This document shows positions 8,178 to 17,146 of a stretch of 41,158 bases of DNA, piece by piece. Under the pieces are notes generated by a model, which did not search any database, had not been told where the DNA came from, and was given only the letters and a program-made list of their open reading frames with translations. Made by a program: the position numbers and the translations under genes. The stretch lies in the NCBI GenBank assembly GCA_020636445.1, contig JACJXV010000032.1:1-41158 (forward strand), written 5' to 3'. The stretch comes from Lewinellaceae bacterium (lineage in GTDB: Bacteria; Bacteroidota; Bacteroidia; Chitinophagales; Saprospiraceae). Numbering within the stretch: position 1 is the first letter of the stretch; every line of letters starts with the position of its first letter.

Positions 8178-10027
8178 GGAATAGCCCGATCGGTGGATTC
8201 CCGAACATTGGCATCCACTAAGCTATTGATCCGCGGGTTGACCCGGGGCAGTTTGGCAGCCTCAAAGGTAACCTCCTGGGGATCTACTTCTTTGTCGAGC
8301 ATATCTTTACTGCGGGCTCGGAAGATTTCGTAGCCCCGGTTATTGTAATGGGTGTAGAGAATCCGGTCGCGACGGCGCTCCACCGAAATTGCCGGGGAAT
8401 ATTGGGAGATTCCACTGATTCCTGTAGCTACCTCCGTCAACTGGTAAACCCGTTGCGTTGCCGGATCATAACGGTAGATATTTCGGTAACCATCGCGGTT
8501 GGAGAGGAAAATGATATTCCCCGCAGTATCTACCTGAGGATTTAGATTATCCGCTCCGGGAAATACATCCACAAGGTCCGTGGCCCGGGTGCTGAGGTCC
8601 ATTTTAGCCAAACTGAAAGGCAGACGACCGTAATACCGGCCCCGCTCAAAGCCCAACTGGTCCGTCGAAAACCAAATCGTCTGGCCGTCTTCCGTCCAGG
8701 TAGGGTGGATCTCCGCATAGCGGTCGTCCGTCAGGCGGGTAAGTTTTTCGGTGCGGATATCATACAGAAAAAGGTCCGTTTGCCCATCCAGCATCCCCGA
8801 AACGACCAGGGTTTTACCATCCGGTGACCAGGCGGGGTTATAAAACGCCGGCAACCCTTTAATGGGTCCCTCTTTAATGGTACGTCCGTTGAAAGGGTCT
8901 TTGATAATTAAGATATTCTGCCCCTTACTGAAGCCTACCAGGGCAATTTGCTTGCTGTTCGGCGACCAGGCTCCGGAGGATTCCAGGAAGTCGAAATTGT
9001 CAATATTCCCCTGGCGAACGGTACTGAAAACCGTTTTGATTATTTTACCTGTATTGACATCCGCCATGAAAACATCCGTCGAAAACAGATTGCGCTCCGA
9101 CGTAAACAGCACGTATTTACCATCCGGGCTGATACTGGGAGAGATATTCATTTTGCCCCCATCGCTGGCATCCAGAATGGGTTTGCCAGGGGTGTCTTTC
9201 CCCTGATTAGCAACAAAAGGCTGGAACTGCGCACGCAGGGCGTCTTGCCATAGTTTGGAAAAATCTTCCAGCTTAGTGTTCAACACCAGGGGAACCGCCG
9301 TTTCCACCCCGTAGAGCGCAACTGCCTTGAAGAAAGGCTTGATGATTTCATCCCCTTTCAAGCCCGTTAAGAAAACCCAGAATGCATGCCCGTAGCGATA
9401 AGGGAAATACTTCGGGTTGTTCATGTCCTTAAGCGATGGAATATCATTATTGGCTACAGCATCACGCATCCACATCGAGGTATGGGGATCGACACTTCCG
9501 ATCGACATATACTCTGCCATCCCTTCCACGATCCATAGGGGTAGATTACCGAGGTTCTGAATGGAGGTAGAGTCACCGTTCAGAATAGAATTAAACTGAA
9601 AAGCGTGTACCAATTCATGCCCCAACACCTGGTAGGTTGCCTGGTTAGTCAGGGCAATCGGCATAATCACCCGATTTTTGAAGGCTTCTGTTACCCCACC
9701 AGTACCAACACCTACGCTGCCGCTAATAGCGTTGGTCTGCTGGAAGTCAGGATGATCATTGTAAAAAATCAAGGGGTTTTTGCCCACAATGGTATCATTC
9801 AGCATCTCCTGGATAAACCGATACCAAAACTCCGCGTAGTTGGTTAAATCCTGCCGCCGGGTTCCATCATTGAGGTAATAGTAAATTTCGAAATTCGGGG
9901 ATTGGTATACCTTGAAATCGAAACTTTCATAGTTCGGTTTATTGCGCCCGAAGTACTGGGCTTGTAAGGTAGATATCCCACCCAGCAGCACCAGCCATAT
10001 CCAAATTAGTTTTTTCATCGGTTTCAT
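8168..10027 (-). CDS. Secreted peptidase-MA-like metalloprotease with TolB/PD40 propeller (N-terminal part)
   Basis: 619 residues. A signal peptide (MKKLIWIWLVLLGG..LQA, cleavage near residue 23) is followed by a gluzincin-type metalloprotease domain with HELVH at 137-141 and a downstream WIVEGMAEY (165-173) that supplies the glutamate ligand. From about residue 285 to 590 come repeated strands of the SPDGKYVLFTSER / WSPDGKTLVVSG type, which are PD40 repeats of a TolB-like six-bladed propeller. The last residues (RAIPCR) look out of frame: homologues continue directly into the barrel found in the next frame. Expected location is the periplasm or outer membrane. A second in-frame ATG three codons later is an equally good start. 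A separate promoter was not recognised. Confidence 0.85.
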   Translation of the reverse strand: MKPMKKLIWIWLVLLGGISTLQAQYFGRNKPNYESFDFKVYQSPNFEIYYYLNDGTRRQDLTNYAEFWYRFIQEMLNDTIVGKNPLIFYNDHPDFQQTNAISGSVGVGTGGVTEAFKNRVIMPIALTNQATYQVLGHELVHAFQFNSILNGDSTSIQNLGNLPLWIVEGMAEYMSIGSVDPHTSMWMRDAVANNDIPSLKDMNNPKYFPYRYGHAFWVFLTGLKGDEIIKPFFKAVALYGVETAVPLVLNTKLEDFSKLWQDALRAQFQPFVANQGKDTPGKPILDASDGGKMNISPSISPDGKYVLFTSERNLFSTDVFMADVNTGKIIKTVFSTVRQGNIDNFDFLESSGAWSPNSKQIALVGFSKGQNILIIKDPFNGRTIKEGPIKGLPAFYNPAWSPDGKTLVVSGMLDGQTDLFLYDIRTEKLTRLTDDRYAEIHPTWTEDGQTIWFSTDQLGFERGRYYGRLPFSLAKMDLSTRATDLVDVFPGADNLNPQVDTAGNIIFLSNRDGYRNIYRYDPATQRVYQLTEVATGISGISQYSPAISVERRRDRILYTHYNNRGYEIFRARSKDMLDKEVDPQEVTFEAAKLPRVNPRINSLVDANVRESTDRAIPCR

Positions 10028-10173
10028 ACGTGGCTCCCTTTTTCAGTTAATGATATATGCGCTTGATACAGTGGCACTGACCAGCGACCAGTATCCTTGC
10101 TTTGCGAAAACGTTCATGTCAGTATAACAACCTGAAATGTGCCTATGTAACTAACGAATCCGTTAGAAACGCG

Positions 10174-10205
10174 TTAAAAATATCTTAATTATTCCGGTAT
10201 TTTTG
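10174..10205 (+). promoter_or_regulatory. Candidate Bacteroidota-type promoter of the M14 peptidase gene
   Basis: TATTTTTG at 10198-10205 is an exact match to the -7 consensus TAnnTTTG. A weak -33 element (ttaa near 10174-10177) lies 20 bases upstream. A short dyad ctaacg-aatc-cgttag (10151-10166) sits just upstream and could be an operator. Transcription would begin near 10212, which supports the ATG at 10285 as start rather than the one at 10210. Confidence 0.45.
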
Positions 10206-10284
10206 TCAAATGTCGGCTACCAATCGCTTTGTGGGCCAAAACGCCGATACTCCCTTGTCAAAAACAACGAAATTTCCGCTGATC

Positions 10285-12048
10285 ATGCGCTTCCTATTTT
10301 ATTCAACCCTGATATCGTTGGCTTGTTCGGTTATCACCATCCAGGGGCAAGCCCAAACCGCTCCTTTTGAACGCGATAACAATACCACTGCAACTTATAC
10401 CGAGACGATACAGTTTTATCAGCAGTTGGCCCAACGGTTCCCGCGCTATGTGCGATTAACAGAAGCAGGCCCTACCGATGCCCCCTATCCGCTGCACACC
10501 GCCATTATCAGCGTTGATCGCCTTTTTGACCCCGCTAAAGCCCGCAAGGCCGGCAATCTCATTCTGATGATCAACAACGCTATCCACCCGGGCGAACCTT
10601 GTGGCGTGGACGCGTCGATGCTTTTCCTGCGCGACTACCTCCAGGATCCTGCTAAACGGGAATTACTGCGCGGGATAACCCTGGTGGTTATTCCTTTCTA
10701 CAATATTGATGGCGGCCTCAACCGCGGCCCCTTCAGCCGGGCTAACCAAAACGGACCGGCCGCTTATGGTTTCCGGGGCAATGCCCGCAACTACGACCTC
10801 AACCGCGACTTCATTAAAGCCGACTCCCGTAATGCCCAGACGTTTAATCAGGTCTATGGGGTTTGGCGCCCGCACGTTTTTATCGATAATCACACCTCTA
10901 ATGGTGCCGATTACCAGTATGCCATGACCCTGATCGCCACTCAGCCCGACAAACTGCCTGCCCTGCTGCGCGACTACCTGCGCCAGGAACTTCTGCCACA
11001 ACTCTACAAAGGGATGGCCCAAAAAGGCCGGGACATGACCCCCTACGTCAACGTCGATGAAACCCCGGAAAAAGGAATTGCCGGATTCCTCGATTTACCC
11101 CGGTATTCCTCGGGTTATGCCGCCCTGCACCACGCCATTTCATTTATGCCGGAAGCCCATATGCTCAAACCCTATGCCGACCGGGTTCTGGGAACCTACG
11201 CCCTCCTGGAAGTGATGCTCAACGCAGTAGGAAAAGATCGCAGCCGGATACTCGCCCTGCGTCAGCAAGCAGAAGATCAGTGTGCCCGCCAGGAAGAATT
11301 TCCCATCAGCTGGGCTCCTGATCGCAACCGGGAAGATTCGCTCTGGTTTAAGGGGTATACTGCCCGTTACCGGCCCAGTGAGGTTTCCGGACTGGAGCGG
11401 CTTTATTACGATCGATCCGCCCCATGGGAAGGCTTCATTCCTTACCGCCCCTACTACCAAACGACCCAAACAGTAAAAAAGCCGGTAGCTTACATCATTC
11501 CCCAGGCTTATCAGGAAGTCATCGAACGCTTGCGCTGGAACGGCATTACTTTGCATCGGCTCCGGGAAGCCGCGGATATAGACGTAGAATATTATTCTCT
11601 CGAAGATTACAAAACGCGCACCTCGGCTTATGAGGGGCATTACCCCCATTATCAGGTGGAGGTGAAACCGATTCAGCGTACCCAACATTTCCAGCAGGGC
11701 GACTACGTTATTTTCGTCAATCAGCCGGGTAACCGGTATATTGTCGAAACCCTCGAACCCCAGGCTCCAGACTCCTATTTTTCCTGGAATTTCTTCGATG
11801 GAGTGCTGATGCAGAAAGAATATTTTTCTTCCTACGTGTTCGAAGATTTAGCGGCGGCTTACCTGAAGGACCATCCGGAGATCAGGGAGGAACTGGAACA
11901 ACGCCGCCAGCAAGATCCTGAGTTCGCCAAAAGTGCCCGTGCTCAACTCGACTTTGTCTACCGGCGCAGCCCTTATTATGAACCTACCTACCTGCGCTAT
12001 CCGGTGGCCCGGCTGCTGCGTATTGATCAAAAGTTGCCACTCGATTAG
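10285..12048 (+). CDS. Secreted M14-family zinc carboxypeptidase
   Basis: 587 residues from the chosen ATG, which opens a clean signal peptide (MRFLFYSTLISLACSVITIQGQA). An upstream in-frame ATG at 10210 would put 25 extra residues before the signal and lies at the predicted transcription start. The peptidase domain shows the zinc motif HPGE (H101, E104), the substrate-binding NARNYDLNRDF (about 166-176) and the third zinc ligand H203 in FIDNHTSNG. PEAHML near residue 290 may carry the catalytic glutamate. The C-terminal 250 residues are not a domain I can name. Probably periplasmic or secreted, trimming peptides or cell-wall fragments; the substrate is unknown. It is divergent from the protease/barrel gene. 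Confidence 0.88.
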   Translation: MRFLFYSTLISLACSVITIQGQAQTAPFERDNNTTATYTETIQFYQQLAQRFPRYVRLTEAGPTDAPYPLHTAIISVDRLFDPAKARKAGNLILMINNAIHPGEPCGVDASMLFLRDYLQDPAKRELLRGITLVVIPFYNIDGGLNRGPFSRANQNGPAAYGFRGNARNYDLNRDFIKADSRNAQTFNQVYGVWRPHVFIDNHTSNGADYQYAMTLIATQPDKLPALLRDYLRQELLPQLYKGMAQKGRDMTPYVNVDETPEKGIAGFLDLPRYSSGYAALHHAISFMPEAHMLKPYADRVLGTYALLEVMLNAVGKDRSRILALRQQAEDQCARQEEFPISWAPDRNREDSLWFKGYTARYRPSEVSGLERLYYDRSAPWEGFIPYRPYYQTTQTVKKPVAYIIPQAYQEVIERLRWNGITLHRLREAADIDVEYYSLEDYKTRTSAYEGHYPHYQVEVKPIQRTQHFQQGDYVIFVNQPGNRYIVETLEPQAPDSYFSWNFFDGVLMQKEYFSSYVFEDLAAAYLKDHPEIREELEQRRQQDPEFAKSARAQLDFVYRRSPYYEPTYLRYPVARLLRIDQKLPLD

Positions 12049-12050
12049 CC

Positions 12051-12228
12051 TGGTGCTTCGTCAACTAAGAATTTAGGTGTTCAGATATCCCCCGGGAAAA
12101 ACTTCCGGATTTTCTATTGCGCCTGATTATTCACCGAAATTTCTCGCAACGACGCAGCGACGCAACGAGATATAGGGATTTCGCTTCACGTTTCACTAAT
12201 CCTTAATTTCAAACTTGACAAAGCACTT
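12051..12228. repeat. MITE-like element, copy 1 (178 bp)
   Basis: The ends are imperfect inverted repeats: tggtgcttcgtcaactaag at the left, and the reverse complement of the right end reads aagtgctttgtcaagtttg. Both ends match those of the element at 39173-39308 (tagtggtctgtcaactgag / tagtggtttgtcaaatttg). It begins three bases after the stop codon of the M14 gene, contains no frame worth calling, and holds an internal palindromic run tctcgcaacgacgcagcgac..cgagat (12142-12170) with the heptad cgacgca repeated. Non-autonomous: no transposase is encoded here or elsewhere in the window. Confidence 0.6.
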
Positions 12229-12235
12229 GTCACGT

Positions 12236-12284
12236 AAAAAAGGGAAGAGCAATGCATCAGCTTGTCGTGCTGGCATTGCTCTTC
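12236..12284 (-). terminator. Hairpin terminator downstream of the 12374-12949 gene
   Basis: gaagagcaatgc and gcattgctcttc form a perfect 12-bp stem (12244-12284) that continues as cagc/gctg past a two-base bulge. Leftward, the stem is followed by ccc and a run of six T (12241-12236), which is the orientation expected for the minus-strand gene ending at 12374. It may also stop rightward transcription from the M14 gene, but that side is less T-rich. Confidence 0.75.
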
Positions 12285-12373
12285 GCAATTCTTTAACCGG
12301 TTTAGTTTTTCAGAAAGGCAGGTGTTAATTACCTGATTATCATGGGCATTAAGTGTTTTTCAGGATCAGACAC

Positions 12374-12949
12374 CTAGCGGCTTAACACAAACCCCTCCGC
12401 AACCTTACTAACCTTGTAGTTGCCTCTGCGCAGAAATACAACAGCAGCCTTCCCGTTGATGGTCGTTTTCATAAACAGATCATCCTCCACCGGGTACACA
12501 GCTACCAGTTTTTCATTCTGATAGAAGTGTTGTTTCGCCAGTTCTGGCGAAATACGCCTGATCATTAAATCCTGAATTTCAAAATTGCCCATTTGATTAA
12601 CATCGCCAATTTCCTCAGGGCTAAAACGCCGAACCAGCATGGTGTCATTGAATTCAGTAATGGTAGCCTTACCGCCGGTCATCAGCTTACCACTAATGGT
12701 GGGTCGTATTTTACAAATCCCTACCCCCGTACAGCTTTTTCTTTTGCGGCCCAGGTCTACCTCTACATCAGCGGAAAGTGCCATCTGTGGGGTTTTTTCA
12801 GGTTTTGCATAAGTCCCCCCGCGACCGTCAGCATATTTGCCGGTGGGGCTGTCTACTCTGCGGGCCTGGGCAGCAGTGGAAGAAATAGTTCCAAGCATAA
12901 AAAAGGCTACCAAGCTCAGACAGGCAATCAGCCGAAAACGATACTTCAT
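12374..12949 (-). CDS. Secreted protein of unknown function
   Basis: 191 residues with a typical signal peptide (about 1-27, ending STAAQA). The mature protein has a Gly/Lys-rich start, then a short RKRKSCTGVGICKI segment holding two cysteines six residues apart that may form a disulfide. The rest looks like beta structure with charged loops, ending GFVLSR. I do not recognise the family. It is a single gene with its own candidate promoter 25 bases upstream and a terminator downstream, so it is probably expressed alone. The divergent neighbour (13224) is also a secreted protein of unknown function. Confidence 0.75.
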   Translation of the reverse strand: MKYRFRLIACLSLVAFFMLGTISSTAAQARRVDSPTGKYADGRGGTYAKPEKTPQMALSADVEVDLGRKRKSCTGVGICKIRPTISGKLMTGGKATITEFNDTMLVRRFSPEEIGDVNQMGNFEIQDLMIRRISPELAKQHFYQNEKLVAVYPVEDDLFMKTTINGKAAVVFLRRGNYKVSKVAEGFVLSR

Positions 12950-12980
12950 GATTTGGTGATTATGTGGTGAATAATACCCT

Positions 12981-12988
12981 CAAAAGTA
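12981..12988 (-). promoter_or_regulatory. Candidate -7 box for the 12374-12949 gene
   Basis: On the minus strand these bases read TACTTTTG, an exact TAnnTTTG match, 31 bases upstream of the ATG. No good TTTG -33 element is present at the expected distance. Confidence 0.4.
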
Positions 12989-13127
12989 ACGGTATGCCAG
13001 TCGCTGCGGCTCACCCGAAAGTATGAATTTGGATGAGGGTATGTACTTTATAACTAAGGAATTACCGCCACTTGAAATGACCTGGAATTTCACCCAAATG
13101 GGTGAAGAATGGGATGTGCACTTGGGG

Positions 13128-13135
13128 TAGATTTG
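13128..13135 (+). promoter_or_regulatory. Candidate -7 box for the 13224-14387 gene
   Basis: TAGATTTG matches TAnnTTTG. It lies 88 bases upstream of the chosen ATG and before the alternative TTG-initiated frame start. The -33 element is not recognisable. Confidence 0.35.
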
Positions 13136-13223
13136 TTAGGAATGCTCCCAATAGGTTTAACCACCTTGAACCCTATTGAGCGTAGAACTACCTAATCTAC
13201 AACCACCCAAACCCAATCTGATT

Positions 13224-14387
13224 ATGAAAACAGTAATGCTCCTCCCTTGCTTCATGCTCTTTTTTTTGGGATACGCCTTCGCGCAGGAAGAAGAATTCTA
13301 CGAAGAATTAAGCAGCTCCGAAATGTCGATACCATCCGCGCCGGCTTTTGCTTTGCTGGGAGTTAACCCTGAAGTGGTGTTACGGCCCTCTGACTTACGT
13401 AGTTTCAAAGTCGATTGGCGGATAAAAAATTACAACCTGGCGCCAGACCTGGCCCTGGAAGCACAACCCTTCTGGCATTTGTATTACAAAAACCGCCCAT
13501 TCAATGAGTATGTCAATGCCGGACCTCTAGCCAGAAGATTATCCACGCTAAGCCTTTCCCTGGGAACAGCTAAAATTGATGGCGTTAACCACGCCGCCTA
13601 TTCTGTAAAAATGAACCTCTACTCCGAAAACGACTTATTCAGCGATCGGGAGTTAATTGCCGAACTTGCCCGTGAACACGATGCTTCGATGGGATTGGTG
13701 CAGCGCAAAATTGATTCTTTATCCATCCAACGTTTTCAAACCAACGATCCGGAAGAGAAACAGTTTATCCAGGAAGAAATCGATGCCTTGCATTTTCAAA
13801 AACGGACTATCTCCGTGGAAGCCAAAGAAAAATACCGCAGCGCCATTGAAGAATACCAATACGGCCATTGGAATCGCACCATGCTGGACGGTGCCTTCGG
13901 CATGGTATATACCTACGACAACCAAGGGCTAGACAGCCTGAAGGTGAAACGGGCGGGTTTGGCTTTTTGGCTCAATGGGGCTCTCAAAATAGGCCGCCAC
14001 GGACTGGTCACCGGTATCTTTAAATTTACGAAGGTCATCGACAGCTCCAATAAACTCTTTGGTGTCAGCTACCGGTATGGCAATCCTAAATTCAACTTCT
14101 TCACGGAAGTAGCTTTTGAAACGCTGGGCAATTATTTCGACCCTACGCAGGAAGAAATGTTTGACGAGGGTGAGGTCTTTGCCAATAACTTTGCCCAGGA
14201 TCTCGGTTCCGGCTGGCTCAATTTCAACAACACAGGGAATCGCAGCCAGTATACAATTGCCTATGGGGGTGATTTTCGGCTCAGCCGCAATATCCTGCTC
14301 AACTTCTCGCTACGCACCCAGTTTACCGGGGCCATGAAAATGGAGCGGTTACTTCCCGTAGCCAATGTTATTTGCCTGATGAAATAA
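13224..14387 (+). CDS. Probable outer-membrane or periplasmic protein of unknown function
   Basis: 387 residues from the ATG at 13224, which begins a signal peptide (MKTVMLLPCFMLFFLGYAFAQ). The 16 codons upstream in frame would need a TTG start and would mask the signal, so I left them out. The N-terminal part contains SAPAFALLGVNPEVVLRPSD and FKVDWRIKNYNLAPDLALEA. The middle (about 145-210) is a charged helical insert. The C-terminal half has alternating aromatic strands (GLVTGIFKFTK, GVSYRYGNPKFNFFTEVAF, QYTIAYGGDFRL) like a small barrel or beta-rich fold. The pattern resembles uncharacterised conserved proteins of Bacteroidota. It converges on the response-regulator gene with only 19 bases between the stops. 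Confidence 0.75.
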   Translation: MKTVMLLPCFMLFFLGYAFAQEEEFYEELSSSEMSIPSAPAFALLGVNPEVVLRPSDLRSFKVDWRIKNYNLAPDLALEAQPFWHLYYKNRPFNEYVNAGPLARRLSTLSLSLGTAKIDGVNHAAYSVKMNLYSENDLFSDRELIAELAREHDASMGLVQRKIDSLSIQRFQTNDPEEKQFIQEEIDALHFQKRTISVEAKEKYRSAIEEYQYGHWNRTMLDGAFGMVYTYDNQGLDSLKVKRAGLAFWLNGALKIGRHGLVTGIFKFTKVIDSSNKLFGVSYRYGNPKFNFFTEVAFETLGNYFDPTQEEMFDEGEVFANNFAQDLGSGWLNFNNTGNRSQYTIAYGGDFRLSRNILLNFSLRTQFTGAMKMERLLPVANVICLMK

Positions 14388-14406
14388 TCCCATCGCCGGA
14401 AGGACC

Positions 14407-15021
14407 TTACGAAAGTAGGGTCCTCAATCGGGCAATGGCCTCGGAACGGGATCGCACCCCCAACTTGTCGTACAGATTTTGTAAATGCGTTTTTATCGTA
14501 TTGACACTGACGAAATGTTGCTCCGCCATTTGCTTGTTGGTTGCCCCTTCGTAGACGGACTTTAACACCTCAAATTCACGCTCGGTCAGCGGGCTGTCTA
14601 TACGCTGGTTGAGTTTTTCCAGATTAAATTGCCGGGGTCGGGCACCCTGCGAAAAGTTATAAAGCCCAATTTCAATACTGGAATACAGGTCCCTTTCATC
14701 AAACGGCTTAATGATATACCCCATGGGGCGCGTAAGCTTAGCCTCCTCAATAATAGCGCGGTGTGAATAAGACGTCAGAAAAATAAACGGCACCTGGTGT
14801 TGGTCATTAATCAGGGCGGCCAATTCCAGCCCGTCCATATTGCCCCCCAGATTAATATCCAGTAAAACCAGGTCTGGTGTTTCTGTCTGGAGCGCTTGTA
14901 TTGCCTGGTTTTTATTGTGCGCCACCGCCACAACGGAATAGTCCACATTCGTCAGGCATTCCCGAATGTCTTCGGCAATTAAAGGCTCGTCTTCTACGAT
15001 CAGAATGCGAATCGTTGTCAT
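14407..15021 (-). CDS. LuxR-family response regulator
   Basis: 204 residues: a CheY-like receiver (acidic pair ED near 10-11, phosphoacceptor D55 in LVLLDINLGG, conserved K in IIKPFD) followed by a LuxR/NarL HTH (about 140-200, TEREFEVLKSVYEGATNKQMAEQ and TIKTHLQNLYDKLGVRSR). The ATG at 15019-15021 overlaps the kinase stop codon as ATGA, so translation is probably coupled to the kinase. I chose it over an upstream in-frame start eight codons earlier because the receiver begins right after it. It likely acts as the DNA-binding partner of the kinase. Targets cannot be read from the sequence. Confidence 0.93.
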   Translation of the reverse strand: MTTIRILIVEDEPLIAEDIRECLTNVDYSVVAVAHNKNQAIQALQTETPDLVLLDINLGGNMDGLELAALINDQHQVPFIFLTSYSHRAIIEEAKLTRPMGYIIKPFDERDLYSSIEIGLYNFSQGARPRQFNLEKLNQRIDSPLTEREFEVLKSVYEGATNKQMAEQHFVSVNTIKTHLQNLYDKLGVRSRSEAIARLRTLLS

Positions 15022-16973
15022 GCAGCTTTGAATTTTGGAATGCATATCTCCACGCTGGTCCCGCGGTCTGACTGAATACTTAACTCCCCTTCCAACTTCT
15101 GCGTGAAAGCTTTTACTAATCGAAACCCCAGGCTTTTTAAGTTTTCGACATCCAGGTTGGCAGGGAGCCCCCGCCCGTTATCCGCGACCCGCAGCCGTAA
15201 ACCGTCTTCTTCCCGCTTCAGGGATACGAACATTTTCCCCGCCTGCCCATCAGAAAAGGCATACTTCAACGAATTACTGATCAGTTCATTGAGAATTAAC
15301 CCCAGGGGAATGATGGTATCCACATCCAGTTTCATCGGATCGATATCCTTGGCAATTACAACCTGCTTAGGGTTGATATTATAGTTGGTAATCAAACTTT
15401 CGGTCAGCTTTTCAATATATTCCCCGGCATCAACCCCTACCAGGTCCTCGTCCTGATACAGATTCTTGTGGATCAGCGCCATAGAATTTACCCGGTTTCG
15501 CCCTTCCTGAATCGCTTCCAGGGCTTTGGGATCTTCGATTTGCCGGGATTGTAAACTCAACAAGGAAGAAATGATTTGCAGGTTATTCTTGACCCGGTGG
15601 TGAATTTCCTTCAGGAGGAGTTCTTTTTCACCCAAGGCTTTTTCGATCTGCAAATTCTTTTCCTGCAACAACCGATTGGCTTTTTTGCGCAACCGCGCAA
15701 ACCGATAGGCTAACAACAGAATCAAGCTGAGGGCTAGCAGGGCCAGGATATAAGCAATGCGCTCACGCTGGTTTTTCTGCAGTTCCAACTGCTGAATCTG
15801 GATGAGGTTTTCCTTTTCCTTGGTCAGGTATTTGGTTTCCATATCTTTCTCCTGCCGAACCCGTTCCTCCGACTGTAGTGTATCCAGATATTGTTTATGC
15901 ATCAGCAAGGCCTCATAAGATTCTGCGTGCTGCTGAAGGCCATGAAACACATAGGCTTTTAATTCGAAAAAAGTACTCTTCGCCTTACTGAAGGTTGTCG
16001 CAAATATTACTGGTTCAATTTCCTCCAACCATTGCTCTGCCTGGTTAAAGTCTTTATCGGCCAAACTGACCTTAATGCGCAGAAGCCTCGCCTGTATCTG
16101 TTCAAATAACGTGAGGTCGAGTGACTCGCTGGCAAATAGCTTAACGACGGCAGCTTTAGCTTCTTCCATGCGTCCCATTTCAAAAAAAGCGTTTCCCAGC
16201 GACAGGTAAACACTTTGGGCTTCACTCCACTCCTGAAGATCTTCGTACTGCTGCCTGGCTTTCTCCAGATACCTTACAGTATTGGGGTAATCATTCATAT
16301 ACCCGTACACCAATCCGATATTATGTGTCGAATTTGCTATTCCAATCCTGTCGTTAATCTTTTCTTTTATAATGATGGATTTTTGATAAATCCTGATCGC
16401 ATCTTCATAGCGATTAAGCTGGCGGTAGACGACGGCCAGGTTATTTAAAAGTTTCGCATGCGCCGATTCATCATCAATTTCATCAAATAGCGGATCAGCC
16501 AGTAAATAAAACTCCAGGGCCCTGCCCATGTCGCCGGCAAAGAAATAGGCCACTCCTTTGTTTACGAGTAAACCTGCTTCTTCCCGCTTCCACTTATCAC
16601 TTACCTCCGTAATGCGCAACGCCTCATCGTAACAGGCAATCGCCTTATCCAGGTCCCCGCCAAAATCCGCCGCTAATCCCTTATAGCGCCAAGCATAAAT
16701 AATACCTTTGGTGTAGCGGATTTTTTTTGCTTCCGCAAGTGCTTTATTGGCAAATTGTTCGGCCTGCTCAAGTGAATCGGGCATAGAAAACTGGGCCAGC
16801 TGATTCAGCGCATTAATCCGCAGGGTGTCATTAGCACTGGTGGCCACCCTGCGCAAGCTATCCAGGGGCGACTGACCGCTGAGCGGAGCGCTGAGCAATA
16901 CCAACACCAATACGAACCCAGAGCTGGGAAAAGCCAAATCCTTTAATTGACACCACTGCCGATACGTGCTCAT
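15018..16973 (-). CDS. TPR-containing sensor histidine kinase (HisKA_2 type)
   Basis: About 651 residues from the ATG at 16973. Order: an N-terminal hydrophobic segment (FVLVLVLLSAPLSGQ) acting as signal or anchor, a series of TPR repeats (about 50-370, for example AYFFAGDMGRALEFYLLADPLF), a transmembrane helix (IAYILALLALSLILLLAYRF), a coiled coil, then the HisKA_2 box EIHHRVKNNLQIISSLL (about 456-472; the phospho-His is in HHRVKNN) and a HATPase domain (LNELISNSLKYAF, DNGRGLP). The TPRs would be periplasmic. An in-frame TTG 25 codons earlier lies inside the predicted promoter and is unlikely. Cognate partner: the LuxR regulator whose ATG overlaps this stop. The signal sensed is unknown. Confidence 0.9.
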   Translation of the reverse strand: MSTYRQWCQLKDLAFPSSGFVLVLVLLSAPLSGQSPLDSLRRVATSANDTLRINALNQLAQFSMPDSLEQAEQFANKALAEAKKIRYTKGIIYAWRYKGLAADFGGDLDKAIACYDEALRITEVSDKWKREEAGLLVNKGVAYFFAGDMGRALEFYLLADPLFDEIDDESAHAKLLNNLAVVYRQLNRYEDAIRIYQKSIIIKEKINDRIGIANSTHNIGLVYGYMNDYPNTVRYLEKARQQYEDLQEWSEAQSVYLSLGNAFFEMGRMEEAKAAVVKLFASESLDLTLFEQIQARLLRIKVSLADKDFNQAEQWLEEIEPVIFATTFSKAKSTFFELKAYVFHGLQQHAESYEALLMHKQYLDTLQSEERVRQEKDMETKYLTKEKENLIQIQQLELQKNQRERIAYILALLALSLILLLAYRFARLRKKANRLLQEKNLQIEKALGEKELLLKEIHHRVKNNLQIISSLLSLQSRQIEDPKALEAIQEGRNRVNSMALIHKNLYQDEDLVGVDAGEYIEKLTESLITNYNINPKQVVIAKDIDPMKLDVDTIIPLGLILNELISNSLKYAFSDGQAGKMFVSLKREEDGLRLRVADNGRGLPANLDVENLKSLGFRLVKAFTQKLEGELSIQSDRGTSVEICIPKFKAA

Positions 16974-17045
16974 AATCTGAGAATTTATCCGTAGAAAACC
17001 AATCAGGGTTAGGCGGAACGCATGCCAATGTCGTCCGACCCTGTT

Positions 17046-17053
17046 CAAAGATA
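17046..17053 (-). promoter_or_regulatory. Candidate -7 box for the kinase/regulator pair
   Basis: On the minus strand this reads TATCTTTG, an exact TAnnTTTG match, about 73 bases upstream of the kinase ATG. No convincing -33 element. It overlaps the TTG that would be the longer start. Confidence 0.4.
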
Positions 17054-17146
17054 GGCACCCGACCCTACTTACTCCTCATCCTTTGGTATGAATTTACCGC
17101 ACCGCCCTGACCTATTCATCATATTAAAACATAGGTACTGTTACTT

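Noticed and set aside
8160..8200. Programmed -1 ribosomal frameshift joining the protease and barrel frames
   Set aside because: No slippery X-XXY-YYZ heptamer and no obvious downstream pseudoknot at the junction; a plain indel or sequencing error is simpler.
11140..11688. 182-codon minus-strand gene inside the M14 peptidase
   Set aside because: It is the antisense of a well-conserved coding region with clear M14 motifs on the plus strand; the reverse frame shows no motif.
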